64,000 nt of DNA from Streptomyces albireticuli (GCF_021228125.1 NZ_JAJQQS010000011.1:186001-250000), one strand, 5' to 3'; positions 19,530-28,477 are shown, counted from the stretch's first letter. Notes: generated by a model not told the origin, from the letters alone. A program made the numbers and translations.

Positions 19530-20162
19530 TCAGCGCGGGCAGGGGCTGCCCATGTCGGCGACACAGACGTCTCGCGCGCCGGGCCGGGCGTCGGCGAAGC
19601 CCTGGTTGTTGTGGACGTGGATGTCGTCGTCGCCCTCGTCCCCGAAGATCTGGCCGGAGGGGGTGACGGTGCCGCGGACGACGATCCTGTCGTCCCCCTC
19701 GCCGCCGTCGACCAGCCCTGACACCTCGACACCGTCCGCGATCCGGATGGTGTCGTTCCCCTCGTCGCCGTGGAGACCGGCGCGGGGCGCCTGCCCGGCG
19801 CCCGGCAGGACCAGCACGGTGTCGTCGCCCGGCCCGCCCCGGACGTCGCCCTCCACGGCCCCGGTGAGCGTGAGGGTGTCGGCGCCGCCGAGCCCCTCGA
19901 CGGAGTGCCCCGCCGCCACCGAGGAGCACTCGATGCGATCGGCGGACGCGGTGCCCACGACATCGGGCCCCGGCCGGAGGACGCCGTCGACCGTGCAGAC
20001 CGTGGGGCCGCCGGCCCTCGCGGGAGCCGCCGGCGGGGCGCCCGCCAGGGCCAGCAGCACCGTCAGCGCGGGCGCCGCCACGAGGACGGCGCGGCGGACG
20101 GCCGGACGAACGCGTCGTGCGGTGTCTCTCCTGGCGTACAGCACGGCCACCGGCCCCTTCAC
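19530..20162 (-). CDS. Secreted calcium-binding-repeat (RTX-like) protein, copy 1
   Basis: About 210 residues with a signal peptide (Arg-rich start, hydrophobic core LVAAPALTVLLALAG, then AAPARAG) followed by degenerate hemolysin-type GGxGxD nonapeptides: RGGPGDDTVLV, HGDEGNDTIRI, DGGEGDDRIVV and FGDEGDDDIHV. Such repeats form Ca-binding beta-rolls. Cys near both ends (TVCTVDG, CVADMGSPCPR) suggest disulfide caps. The GTG at 20162 has a GGGGAG site about 6 nt upstream; the longest frame begins with TTG inside an AT-rich promoter-like stretch and is less likely. The next gene is a paralogue. Function is unknown. Confidence 0.7.
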   Translation of the reverse strand: MKGPVAVLYARRDTARRVRPAVRRAVLVAAPALTVLLALAGAPPAAPARAGGPTVCTVDGVLRPGPDVVGTASADRIECSSVAAGHSVEGLGGADTLTLTGAVEGDVRGGPGDDTVLVLPGAGQAPRAGLHGDEGNDTIRIADGVEVSGLVDGGEGDDRIVVRGTVTPSGQIFGDEGDDDIHVHNNQGFADARPGARDVCVADMGSPCPR

Positions 20163-20447
20163 CGTCGACTCCCCGGACGCGGCTCCGGCGCCGACGAGGC
20201 CCGGCCGCCTCCGGAGCCTCCCCTGAAGCCCTCTCCTCAAAGCGATATATAGGCCACACAAAGGGGTGAACCCGGGCAGGGAACCGCCCGCCGTGCGGGG
20301 GCTGTTCGCACGACGGGCGGGGATATGTGGCGGCTGCCCGCCGCCGGTTGTTCGCTGTGCAAACGGTCTCCTCTCCGGTCGGACGGACAGGGGGTCCGGA
20401 GGGCCCGGAGAAGGGCACGGGCCCGGGGAAGGGCGCGAGGCCCGGGG

Positions 20448-21173
20448 TCAGGACTCGCAGTTGACCGGGGGGTTGCCCACGGTGACGACGCAATGGTCCG
20501 TGTCCGGGCCGCCGTCGACCACGCCGCGGTTCTCGCCCACACGGATGTCGTCGTTCCCCGTGCCGCCCAGCACCCGGCCGTCGCGCGCGACGGTGCCCTC
20601 GACGGTGATGCGGTCGTCGTCCTCGACGCCCTCGATCAGGCCACGGACGACCACGGGGATCTCGATATCGATCACGTCGGCGCCCCTGGCACCGCGGAGG
20701 TCGGTACTCGGCCCCATGGTGACGGTCTTGTCGGCGAGGAAGCGGTCCGCGTCCTGACCGCCGCGCACGGCGCCAAGCACCTTGCCGCCGAGGTCGAAGT
20801 TGTCCCTGCCCCGCTGGCCGTCGAGTTCGCCGCGCTCGGTCAGCTCGGCTCTCCTGCCCAGCGCGACGCGGTCGTTGCCGTCACCCGCGCGGACGCTGCC
20901 GTCCACCCGGCCGTTGAGCACGATGGTGTCGTCGCCGCCCAGGGCGTCGACGAGGGTCCCCGCGGCCACGGACGAGCAGGCGATCGTGTCGGCCTGCTCG
21001 GTCCCGTTGATGACCGGCCCCGTCATGGGGACGTCGTTGACCACGCAGGACGACGCCGCGTGCGCCGGGGTCGCCAGGACGGCGGCGGGCAGGGCCAGCG
21101 CCAGCGCCACGGCGAATCGCCCGGCGCGGCGGCGGACGTCACGGTGGGACGTTCTGGGAGTGTCGTGCGACAT
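20448..21173 (-). CDS. Secreted calcium-binding-repeat (RTX-like) protein, copy 2
   Basis: A 241-residue paralogue of the neighbouring secreted protein, with the same plan: signal peptide (MSHDTPRTSHRDVRRR start, cleavage near PAHAASS), CVVND start, shared block TIACSSVAAGTLVDALGG, degenerate Asp/Gly repeats (AGDGNDRVAL, GGTGNDDIRV) and a C-terminal Cys pair. The ATG at 21173 has GGAGGGG about 8 nt upstream. The tandem arrangement suggests local duplication followed by divergence. Binding of calcium in the wall or medium is an inference from the repeats; no enzymatic domain is present. Confidence 0.75.
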   Translation of the reverse strand: MSHDTPRTSHRDVRRRAGRFAVALALALPAAVLATPAHAASSCVVNDVPMTGPVINGTEQADTIACSSVAAGTLVDALGGDDTIVLNGRVDGSVRAGDGNDRVALGRRAELTERGELDGQRGRDNFDLGGKVLGAVRGGQDADRFLADKTVTMGPSTDLRGARGADVIDIEIPVVVRGLIEGVEDDDRITVEGTVARDGRVLGGTGNDDIRVGENRGVVDGGPDTDHCVVTVGNPPVNCES

Positions 21174-21341
21174 GAGCGGATCCCCTCCAGGAGAGAGCCG
21201 CTCCACCCCGCGAGGAACTGGCTCCACTCACTGTTTTCCGTAAAGCCAACACACCGAAACGGCATGAAAGTTACCCGAATGGGTGAATCTCTTGCCGAAT
21301 CGTCCCGCTCGACGGCCCCGGATGCCCTATGACCTGCGCGT

Positions 21342-22625
21342 TCAGGACCGCGGGGCCACCTTGCTCAGCCCGTTGATGATGCGGTCCATCGCGTCGCCGC
21401 CCGTCGGGTCGGTCAGGTTGGCCAGCATCTTCAGCGAGAACTTCATCAGCAGGGGGTGCGTCAGACCCCGCTCCGTGGCCAGCTTCATGATCTTCGGGTT
21501 GCCGATGAGCTTCACGAAGGCGCGGCCGAGCGTGTAGTAGCCGCCGTAGGTGTCCTTGAGGATCTTCGGGTAGCGCTGGAGGGCCAGCTCGCGCTGGGCG
21601 TACGAGGCGCGGGCGTGCGCCTGGGTGATGACGTCCGCGGCGATCTGCCCGGACTCCATCGCGTACGCGATGCCCTCGCCGTTGAAGGGGTTGACCAGGC
21701 CACCCGCGTCGCCGACGAGCAACAGGCCGCGCGTGTAGTGCGGCTGACGGTTGAAGGCCATCGGCAGGGCCGCGCCGCGGATCGGGCCGGTCATGTTCTC
21801 CGGGGTGTAGCCCCAGTCCTCGGGCATGGAGGCGCACCAGGCCTTGAGGACCTCGCGCCAGTCCAGCTCCTTGAAGGAGTCGGAGGTGTTGAGGACGCCG
21901 AGCCCGACGTTGCTCGTGCCGTCGCCCATGCCGAAGATCCAGCCGTAGCCGGGCAGCAGCCGGTCCTGCGGGCCACGCCGGTCCCACAGCTCCAGCCACG
22001 ACTCCAGGTAGTCGTCGTCGTGGCGCGGCGAGGTGAAGTACGTGCGCACGGCGACGCCCATCGGACGGTCGTCGCGCCGGTGCAGGCCCATGGCGAGCGA
22101 CAGGCGGGTGGAGTTGCCATCGGCGGCCACGACGAGCGGGGCGTGGAAGGTGACCGGGGTCTTCTCCTCGCCGAGCCTGGCGTGGACGCCCGTGACGCGG
22201 CCCGTGCGGTCGTCGATGACGGGTGCGCCCACGTTGCAGCGCTCGTACAGCCGCGCGCCGGCCTTCTCGGCGTTCCGGGCCAGCTGCTCGTCGAAGTCGT
22301 CGCGCTTGCGGACCAGTCCGTAGTCCGGGAAGGAGGCGAGCTCCGGCCAGTCCAGCTGGAGGCGGACGCCGCCACCGATGATGCGCAGACCCTTGTTGCG
22401 CAGCCAGCCGGCCTCCTCGGAGATGTCGATGCCCATCGCCACGAGCTGCTTGGTGGCGCGCGGCGTCAGGCCGTCACCGCACACCTTCTCGCGGGGGAAC
22501 GACGTCTTCTCCAGCAGCAGGACGTCCAGGCCCGCCTTGGCCAGGTAATAGGCGGTGGTGGAGCCGGCCGGGCCGGCCCCGACGACGATCACATCTGCGC
22601 TGTGTTCGGTAGGGGACTCGGTCAC
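21342..22625 (-). CDS. menJ: FAD-dependent geranylgeranyl-reductase family protein, probably menaquinone reductase (MenJ-like)
   Basis: A 427-residue flavoprotein. The N-terminal dinucleotide site is DVIVVGAGPAGSTTAYYLAKAG, a CGDGLTPRA motif follows at about 49-57, and the second FAD motif GLLLVGDAGGLVNPFNGEGI lies near 300. The family reduces isoprenoid double bonds. In mycobacteria MenJ saturates one isoprene unit of menaquinone, and streptomycetes make partly saturated MK-9. Proximity to menG, mqnC and nuo supports a menaquinone role, but geranylgeranyl-lipid reduction cannot be excluded. GTG start at 22625. Confidence 0.75.
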   Translation of the reverse strand: MTESPTEHSADVIVVGAGPAGSTTAYYLAKAGLDVLLLEKTSFPREKVCGDGLTPRATKQLVAMGIDISEEAGWLRNKGLRIIGGGVRLQLDWPELASFPDYGLVRKRDDFDEQLARNAEKAGARLYERCNVGAPVIDDRTGRVTGVHARLGEEKTPVTFHAPLVVAADGNSTRLSLAMGLHRRDDRPMGVAVRTYFTSPRHDDDYLESWLELWDRRGPQDRLLPGYGWIFGMGDGTSNVGLGVLNTSDSFKELDWREVLKAWCASMPEDWGYTPENMTGPIRGAALPMAFNRQPHYTRGLLLVGDAGGLVNPFNGEGIAYAMESGQIAADVITQAHARASYAQRELALQRYPKILKDTYGGYYTLGRAFVKLIGNPKIMKLATERGLTHPLLMKFSLKMLANLTDPTGGDAMDRIINGLSKVAPRS

Positions 22626-22782
22626 GGTGGGGACTCCCGTAGCTCGGCGGTGTGCGTGCGCCGGTCAGGCCGGGCACCGGACACGAGAAGTCTATGGGGG
22701 CGGGTACGGCGGGGAGATGAGGGTCGCCCATGCCGTACGCGCCCCCGGCCGGGTCACGGCCGGGCCGTGCCCCGGCGCCGGC

Positions 22783-25272
22783 TCACTCGCGGTCGACGGA
22801 CCAGTGCTCCAGGGCCGTCTCGAAGACCTTGCCGCCGGACCAGCGGTCGTCGTAGCCCTGGTAGAACACCGCGTACTCCGTGCCGGACTCCGTCACATAC
22901 GCCTGGTCGACGGCGCGCATCGTGCGGCCGGTGTCCTTCTCGGTCCAGGTGAACTCCCAGCGGGCGCCGGGGCGGCCCTGGAAGGTGTTCTTCTCCAGCG
23001 CGACCCGCTTGTAGCCCGGCTTCTTCCTTACGGTCTTCTCCAGCTCGCCGAAGTGGTCGTACGAGCTCTGCCCGCTGTTCTTGAGCACGCCCACCCGGAG
23101 GAACGCGTCCTCGTTGGGGGACGCGTAGTCGATCTGGCCGCCGCCCTTGTCGTCACGGCGCCAGGCGCCCGGGATCGCCATGCTGAAGCCGAGCGGGTCG
23201 CTGACCTTCTCGTAGCCGCCCGGGAGCAGCACCGGTCCGGAAGGGGAGCCGGAGGGGGAAGGGGAGGCGGAGGCGCTCTCGGAGGGGCTCGCCGACGCGC
23301 TCTCCGAGGGGCTCGCCGAGGGCGAGGCGGACGGGCTCGCCGATGGGGACGGCAGGGGCGAGGCGGAGGGGCCGGGCGAGGGCGGCGCCTCGAACGGCGC
23401 CGGGTCGAGCTCGGACCGGTCCTCCTGCGTGGCCGCCTTGTCGTGCTTGCCGCCCTTGTCCCGGGTCAGCAGCACGCCACCGGCCACCGATCCGCCGACG
23501 AGGAAGGCGGCCAGGGCTATCGCCACCCACTTGAGGGAACGCCGGGAGGCGGGCGGGGCCGTCGGCAGCGTGGTGAAGCCGGTGCCGGGGCCGGAGCGGT
23601 GCAGCGACGGCGGCGGTACGGGGCCGGCGGCGGGTGCCGGGGCCGCGGCGGGCATGCCGGGTGTGACAGGCGCGGCGGCCGCGGGGGACGCGAAGGGCGC
23701 GGGGGGCGCGGGGGGCGTGACGGGCAGCGGAGGCGTCGCCGGCGCGCCGGGGACGGCCGCGGGCGCGCCCGGGACGGCCTGCGGCATCGGCGGTACGGAG
23801 AAGCCGGGCGCGAGCCCCGGCGCGAGGCCGGGGAACCCACCGGGTCCCGCGGGCCGGTCCGTACGGAAGAGGAACGCGGCCACCAGCACCGCGCCGGCCG
23901 TCCACAGCAGCCCGAAGAGCAGCAGCTCGCCCTGGTCCGCCCCGTAGTCCAGGTCCATCGAGCGGGTGCGGCCGAAGCCGAACGTGGTGCCCGCGGACAT
24001 CTTCATCGAGAAGCCGGCCACGAAGGACAGCAGCCAGAAGGCGGCCAGGAAGAAGCCGCCGGCCAGCGCCTGTTCGCGCCGGTCGGCGGAGCGCCGCGCC
24101 ACCAGCAGGGCCAGGATCAGGGCGCAGGCGGCGCCCCCGGCCAGCGCGCCGGCCTGTGCCCAGCCGCCGGCGGCGTGCCCGAGGTCGGAGAGGCCGAAGG
24201 TCCCGGTCTCCTGGGTGCCGCGGTCGGTCGCGCTGCCCTCCAGGTCGGCGCCCCAGGCCAGACCGAGCGCCATCAGGCCCATGTTGGCCAGGAACAGCAG
24301 CGAGGGGCCCACGGCCCAGCCCGCGCCCTCGTCGGAGTGCGCCGCCAGGACGACGAACATCACGAGGCCGCCCAGGGCCGCCGACAGGCCCAGGGCGCGC
24401 ATGGCCGTGCCGAACGCCCGCATGGCCGTCTGCGCGCCGGTGCCCAGGCGCGCGGCGAGCTCGTCGCGGCAGAGCACCGCGCCGCTCACCGCGGCGGCCA
24501 GCGCACAGCCGCCCAGAGCGGCGAGGACGGGGGTCGTGGAGACGGACAGGCCGTCGAGGTCGGGCTGGCCGACGAGGCCGAGCACGAGTACCGCCACCGC
24601 GCTCAGCAGCGCGATCCGCAGGGTGTCCTCGGGTCCGCCGCCGGTGCCCGGCGGACGGGTGCGGCGCAGCCGGCGCGCGCCGACGGCCAGGGCGCCCGCC
24701 CACAGCAGCGTCACCGTCAAGGGCCATACGGACACGGAGCCGTTGCCCCGGATGAAGAGGGTGACGAGCCCGCCGCCGCGCTTCGTCTCGAAGTCGAGGG
24801 TGCCCCCGAGGCCCTGCATCAGGACGGCGAGCGCGCTCTGGAAGCGGTCGCTCCAGGTGTGCAGCCCCACCTCCGCGTAGGCGTCGGGGTCGGGCAGCGA
24901 CGCGAGGAGCGCGAGGACGAGCAGCAGCCCGGTCGGCCACAGCACGGCCCGCGCCGAGCCGGCCCAGCCGCCGCCGAAGGCGCGCCGCAGGAAGAGCGCG
25001 GCGGCCCCGGGCGGGACCGGCGCACCCGGGGCCTGGCCGGGAACGTGCCCCGGCGCGTGCCCCGGGGCGAAGGGTGGAGGGCCGCCGGTTACGGGTGGCC
25101 GGTCCGGTCTCGGGGGTCCGGCGGGCATCGCGGGGGCCACGGGGGCGGCGCTCGCGGCACCGGGGGCCGGGGCGGCGGCCGCGGCCGGTTGCGCGAGTTC
25201 GTGCCCGCACTTCATACAGAAGCGCGCGTCCGCGGTGGACGCGACACCACAGGCAGGACAGGACGACGGCAT
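22783..25272 (-). CDS. Streptophobe-type zinc-ribbon membrane protein
   Basis: An 829-residue protein of unknown function. The start at 25272 (MPSSCPACGVASTADARFC) has a GGGAG site 6 nt upstream and begins with a zinc ribbon of two CxxC pairs. A Pro/Ala-rich linker follows, then about nine to ten hydrophobic helices (~120-520), a second Pro-rich cytoplasmic stretch, one more membrane span (~595) and an extracellular part. The latter opens with a Ser-Pro-rich repeat (SPSASPSASPSASP type) and ends in a ~130-residue globular domain. I assign the streptophobe family from architecture; the C-terminal domain resembles those of actinobacterial kinases. Confidence 0.7.
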   Translation of the reverse strand: MPSSCPACGVASTADARFCMKCGHELAQPAAAAAPAPGAASAAPVAPAMPAGPPRPDRPPVTGGPPPFAPGHAPGHVPGQAPGAPVPPGAAALFLRRAFGGGWAGSARAVLWPTGLLLVLALLASLPDPDAYAEVGLHTWSDRFQSALAVLMQGLGGTLDFETKRGGGLVTLFIRGNGSVSVWPLTVTLLWAGALAVGARRLRRTRPPGTGGGPEDTLRIALLSAVAVLVLGLVGQPDLDGLSVSTTPVLAALGGCALAAAVSGAVLCRDELAARLGTGAQTAMRAFGTAMRALGLSAALGGLVMFVVLAAHSDEGAGWAVGPSLLFLANMGLMALGLAWGADLEGSATDRGTQETGTFGLSDLGHAAGGWAQAGALAGGAACALILALLVARRSADRREQALAGGFFLAAFWLLSFVAGFSMKMSAGTTFGFGRTRSMDLDYGADQGELLLFGLLWTAGAVLVAAFLFRTDRPAGPGGFPGLAPGLAPGFSVPPMPQAVPGAPAAVPGAPATPPLPVTPPAPPAPFASPAAAAPVTPGMPAAAPAPAAGPVPPPSLHRSGPGTGFTTLPTAPPASRRSLKWVAIALAAFLVGGSVAGGVLLTRDKGGKHDKAATQEDRSELDPAPFEAPPSPGPSASPLPSPSASPSASPSASPSESASASPSESASASPSPSGSPSGPVLLPGGYEKVSDPLGFSMAIPGAWRRDDKGGGQIDYASPNEDAFLRVGVLKNSGQSSYDHFGELEKTVRKKPGYKRVALEKNTFQGRPGARWEFTWTEKDTGRTMRAVDQAYVTESGTEYAVFYQGYDDRWSGGKVFETALEHWSVDRE

Positions 25273-25357
25273 AGGGTGCTCCCGGGCTCGGGCAGTGTCG
25301 TGCGGTGGGGGGAGCATGATCGTATCGATTCGGCGCGCCCTGCCCATGACAACTGCG

Positions 25358-25382
25358 GGGACGGGCCCGCGGCCCGTGTCCC
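25358..25382 (-). terminator. Candidate terminator downstream of menG
   Basis: Two stacked 5-bp stems (GGGAC/GTCCC and GGGCC/GGCCC) with a CGC loop and a 2-nt bulge, in the gap between menG and the streptophobe gene. Confidence 0.4.
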
Positions 25383-25513
25383 GAAAGCCCGGCTGAGCCC
25401 TTTTGGGCACCGCCGGGCCCCGTACGGAATCCCTCGGATCCCCTTGAAGGCCCCCTCAGGGCGCCCGCCCAGGGCACCCCTCAGGCCCCTTCGGGAACCC
25501 GGGAACGCCGGTG

Positions 25514-26227
25514 TCACGCGGGGAGTTTGGTCCCCCGGTGGAGCGCGACGACACCGCCGGTGAGGTTGCGCCACGCGACCTTCGACCAGCCCGCGTCCTG
25601 GAGCCGCGCGGCGAGCGCCGGCTGGTCGGGCCAGGCCCGGATCGACTCGGCGAGGTAGACGTACGCGTCGGGGTTGCTGCTGACGGCCCGGGCGACCGGC
25701 GGGAGCGCGCGCATCAGGTACTCGCTGTAGACGGTGCGGAACGGCGCCCACGTCGGCTGGCTGAACTCGCAGATCACCACGCGCCCGCCCGGCTTCGTCA
25801 CCCGCAGCATCTCGCGCAGCGCGGCGTCGGTCTCCTGGACGTTGCGCAGCCCGAAGGAGATGGTGACTGCGTCGAACACACCGTCCGCGAAGGGCAGCCG
25901 CGTCGCGTCACCGGCGGTGAGCGGCAGCCACGGGTTGCGCTTCTTGCCCTCGCGCAGCATGCCCACGGAGAAGTCGCAGGGCACGACGTACGCGCCGGCG
26001 GCGGTGAACGGCATCGACGAGGTGCCCGTGCCCGCCGCGAGGTCCAGGACCTTCTCGCCCGGCCGGGCGTCGACGGCCCGTGCGACGGCCTTCCGCCAGG
26101 AGCGGGCCTGTCCCAGCGACAGCACGTCGTTGGTCAGGTCGTATTTGGCCGCCACGTCGTCGAACATCGCGGCGACTTCGTGCGGCTGCTTGTCCAGGGA
26201 TGCTCGGGTCACTCCCCCATTCTTCAC
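25514..26227 (-). CDS. menG: Demethylmenaquinone methyltransferase
   Basis: A SAM-dependent methyltransferase of the UbiE/MenG family that methylates demethylmenaquinone in the last core step. Motif I is VLDLAAGTGTSSMPF, preceded by the family start FDDVAAKYDLTNDVLSLGQ; TISFGLRNVQETDAALREM and PGGRVVICEFSQPTW are also diagnostic. I prefer the GTG at 26227 (237 aa) because a GGAGG lies exactly 6 nt upstream; the GTG at 26212 (VTRASLDKQ, 232 aa) matches the usual annotated start but has its ribosome site too close. Next to other menaquinone genes. Confidence 0.92.
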   Translation of the reverse strand: MKNGGVTRASLDKQPHEVAAMFDDVAAKYDLTNDVLSLGQARSWRKAVARAVDARPGEKVLDLAAGTGTSSMPFTAAGAYVVPCDFSVGMLREGKKRNPWLPLTAGDATRLPFADGVFDAVTISFGLRNVQETDAALREMLRVTKPGGRVVICEFSQPTWAPFRTVYSEYLMRALPPVARAVSSNPDAYVYLAESIRAWPDQPALAARLQDAGWSKVAWRNLTGGVVALHRGTKLPA

Positions 26228-26748
26228 GGGGAGCCTCCGGCGCGGCACGCAGGGGGCGCGGCGGGTCCCCCGCGGGGGCGGATCCGGTGCCCGGACGGGC
26301 GCTCCGGCCAAGGCCCGTGGACGCTCTGGACGGGGTCCGGCCGCTTCCCACCCCCCGAGGGTGGCCGCCTCACGATGCCGACTGCGCCGTCCCGGGGACC
26401 CCCGCCCCCCGGCACCCGCCCAACCCCCCGGTCGGCGGTGCGCGCCCTTGCGACCCGGCGTCCAGCGGTTGCCAGGGTCCTCCACGGTTCGCATCGCGAG
26501 GCGGCCGAAGCGGCCGTCCCCGCGGTTCTCATCCTGGCGGGCGAAAGCGGTAGGAGAGGCTCCTCTTAATGCCGCCCTGACGTGCGGGGACGCCGTCCTT
26601 ACGGATCACTGACGCGGAACACTGACGCGGTTCGCTGACGCGGTTCGCTGATACGGATCACTGACACGAACGGCTGACGGCGGGTCCGGCCCGCTCGGGG
26701 CCCAGGGGAAACGTCAGGCCCGGCGGTACACCGGACGGCAAGGGACCC
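26228..26748. other. Gene-free interval with tandem repeats
   Basis: About 520 bp between menG and the amidohydrolase-like gene, both on the minus strand. It contains a 13-nt tandem repeat (26603-26680) and a 24-bp direct copy of the neighbouring gene's 3' end (26714-26737). I see no conserved ORF. Confidence 0.5.
26603..26680. repeat. 13-nt tandem repeat, six units
   Basis: Six consecutive 13-mers beginning GGATCACTGACGC, GGAACACTGACGC, GGTTCGCTGACGC and GGTTCGCTGATAC, then two more diverged units. The CTGAcgc core is kept in each. It lies about 375 bp upstream of menG. Confidence 0.85.
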
Positions 26749-26772
26749 TCAGGCCCGGCGGTGCACCAGACG
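26714..26772. repeat. 24-bp direct repeat copying the 3' end of the adjacent gene
   Basis: Positions 26714-26737 and 26749-26772 match at 22 of 24 bases, at an offset of 35 bp. The right copy encodes the last residues (VHRRA plus stop) of the amidohydrolase-like protein. Confidence 0.8.
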
Positions 26773-27195
26773 CCCCGCCAGCACCGTCGCGACGCACCGG
26801 CCGTCCTCCGTGAAAGCGGCCAGATCCGCCCGGCCGCCCTCGGCGAGAGACACCGGCCGGGACCGCTCCAGGACCGCCACGCCGACCCGGCCCGCGGCCG
26901 CCCGCAGCCCCGGCTCGTCCGCGTGCCCGGCCAGCACGGCCGCGCCGCCCCGCTTCAGCACCTCGTGCACCCGCTCGCGCGGACTCGGCGCGTCCGGCAG
27001 CGGGCCCTCGTGGACGAGCGCCGGGCCCAGCGTGCCCGGCCAGCGCCGCACCCGGGCGGCCGGGAACCGCTCCAGCAGCTCCGCGAGCGGCCCGACGGCC
27101 GCGATCCGGTCGCCCTCCACGGCCACGGCGCCGTCGGCGACCGGCTCGGCGTCCCAGGCGGGGCGCACGGCGGGCGCGGTGTGAAGCGTCAGCAC
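26749..27195 (-). CDS. Amidohydrolase composite-domain protein lacking the catalytic barrel
   Basis: A 148-residue protein resembling the two halves of the beta-sandwich (composite) domain of imidazolonepropionase-type amidohydrolases joined directly. The N-terminal half has AVAVEGDRIAAVGPLAEL and RRWPGTLGPALVHEG, where active enzymes would have PGLVNxHxH. The C-terminal half has LAEGGRADLAAF...VATVLAGRLVHRR. The metal-binding TIM barrel is missing, so it is unlikely to be catalytic. The GTG at 27195 has a GAGG 6 nt upstream and lies 8 bp after mqnC, so it is probably co-transcribed. A role in menaquinone synthesis is suggested only by position. Confidence 0.7.
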   Translation of the reverse strand: MLTLHTAPAVRPAWDAEPVADGAVAVEGDRIAAVGPLAELLERFPAARVRRWPGTLGPALVHEGPLPDAPSPRERVHEVLKRGGAAVLAGHADEPGLRAAAGRVGVAVLERSRPVSLAEGGRADLAAFTEDGRCVATVLAGRLVHRRA

Positions 27196-27203
27196 AGGGG
27201 GCC

Positions 27204-28400
27204 TCAGTTGGAGCTGACGAGCTTCAGCTCGGGGTGCGCCGTGCCGCCTTCGATCGCCGTCGACGACAGGTGCGACACCACGCGGTCGTCGACCGGGTCG
27301 TTCGCCGGGTCGTCGTGGACGAGCAGGTGCTCGTACGTCGTGGCGCGCTGCGCCGGGACCCGGCCCGCCTTGCGGATGAGATCGATGATCTCCATCCGGT
27401 TGGAGCGGTGCTTGGCGCCGGCCGAGGAGACGACGTTCTCCTCCAGCATGATCGAGCCGAGGTCGTCCGCGCCGTAGTGCAGCGACAGCTGGCCGATCTC
27501 CTTGCCCGTGGTCAGCCACGAGCCCTGGATGTGGGCGACGTTGTCGAGGAACAGCCGCGCGATCGCGATCATCCGCAGGTACTCGAAGATCGTCGCGTGG
27601 GTGCGGCCCTTGAGGTGGTTGTTCTCGGGCTGGTAGGTGTACGGGATGAAGGCGCGGAAGCCGCCCGTACGGTCCTGCACATCACGGATCATGCGCAGGT
27701 GCTCGATCCGCTCGGCGTTGGTCTCGCCGGTGCCCATCAGCATCGTGGAGGTCGACTCGACGCCCAGGCCGTGGGCGATCTCCATGATCTCCAGCCAGCG
27801 CTCACCGGACTCCTTCAGCGGCGCGATGGCCTTGCGCGGCCGCTCCGGCAGCAGCTCGGCGCCCGCGCCCGCGAAGGAGTCGAGGCCCGCGGCGTGGATG
27901 CGGCGGATGGCCTCCTCGGCGCTCACGCCGGAGATCCGCGACATGTGCTCGATCTCCGAGGCGCCCAGGGAGTGGATGACGAGCTGCGGGAACGCCTTCT
28001 TGATCGCCGAGAAGTGCTCCTCGTAGTACTCCACGCCGTAGTCCGGGTGGTGGCCGCCCTGGAACATGATCTGCGTGCCGCCCAGCTCGACGGTCTCCGC
28101 GCAGCGGCGCAGGATGTCGTCGAGCGGACGGGTCCAGACCTTGTCGCTCTTCGGCGGGGCGTAGAAGGCACAGAACTTGCACGCGGTGACGCAGGAGTTC
28201 GTGTAGTTGATGTTGCGCTCGATGATGTACGTCGCGATGTGCTCGACACCCGCGTAGCGCTTGCGGCGCACGGCGTCGGCGGCCGCGCCCAGCGCGTGCA
28301 GCGGCGCGGACCGGTACAGGTCGAGCGCCTCTTCGGGGGTGATGCGACCACCGGCGGCGGCGCGGTCGAGGACGGACTGGAGGTCGGCGTTCTCGGTCAC
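27204..28400 (-). CDS. mqnC: Cyclic dehypoxanthinyl futalosine synthase (radical SAM)
   Basis: A 398-residue radical-SAM enzyme of the futalosine menaquinone pathway that cyclises dehypoxanthinyl futalosine. The [4Fe-4S] motif CxxxCxxC is visible as NSCVTACKFCAFY (Cys70, 74, 77). Further family blocks are TQIMFQGGHHPDYG, LDSFAGAGAELLPERPR and TSTMLMGTGET. The GTG at 28400 is chosen over 28430 because GAAGGGA lies 7 nt upstream. The closest relative in the window is MqnE, with which it shares the fold but not the detail motifs. It is followed by the amidohydrolase-like gene. Confidence 0.93.
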   Translation of the reverse strand: MTENADLQSVLDRAAAGGRITPEEALDLYRSAPLHALGAAADAVRRKRYAGVEHIATYIIERNINYTNSCVTACKFCAFYAPPKSDKVWTRPLDDILRRCAETVELGGTQIMFQGGHHPDYGVEYYEEHFSAIKKAFPQLVIHSLGASEIEHMSRISGVSAEEAIRRIHAAGLDSFAGAGAELLPERPRKAIAPLKESGERWLEIMEIAHGLGVESTSTMLMGTGETNAERIEHLRMIRDVQDRTGGFRAFIPYTYQPENNHLKGRTHATIFEYLRMIAIARLFLDNVAHIQGSWLTTGKEIGQLSLHYGADDLGSIMLEENVVSSAGAKHRSNRMEIIDLIRKAGRVPAQRATTYEHLLVHDDPANDPVDDRVVSHLSSTAIEGGTAHPELKLVSSN

Positions 28401-28477
28401 CGGGGCGTCCCTTCGGAGGGGGTTTGACACGACGGTTCAGCCTACGCCAGGCCCGTGCGGCGTCCGAGGGCGGCCGG

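Noticed and set aside
20163..20261. N-terminal extension of the first Ca-repeat protein to a TTG at 20261
   Set aside because: It begins in an AT-rich promoter-like stretch and lacks a ribosome site; the GTG at 20162 fits better.
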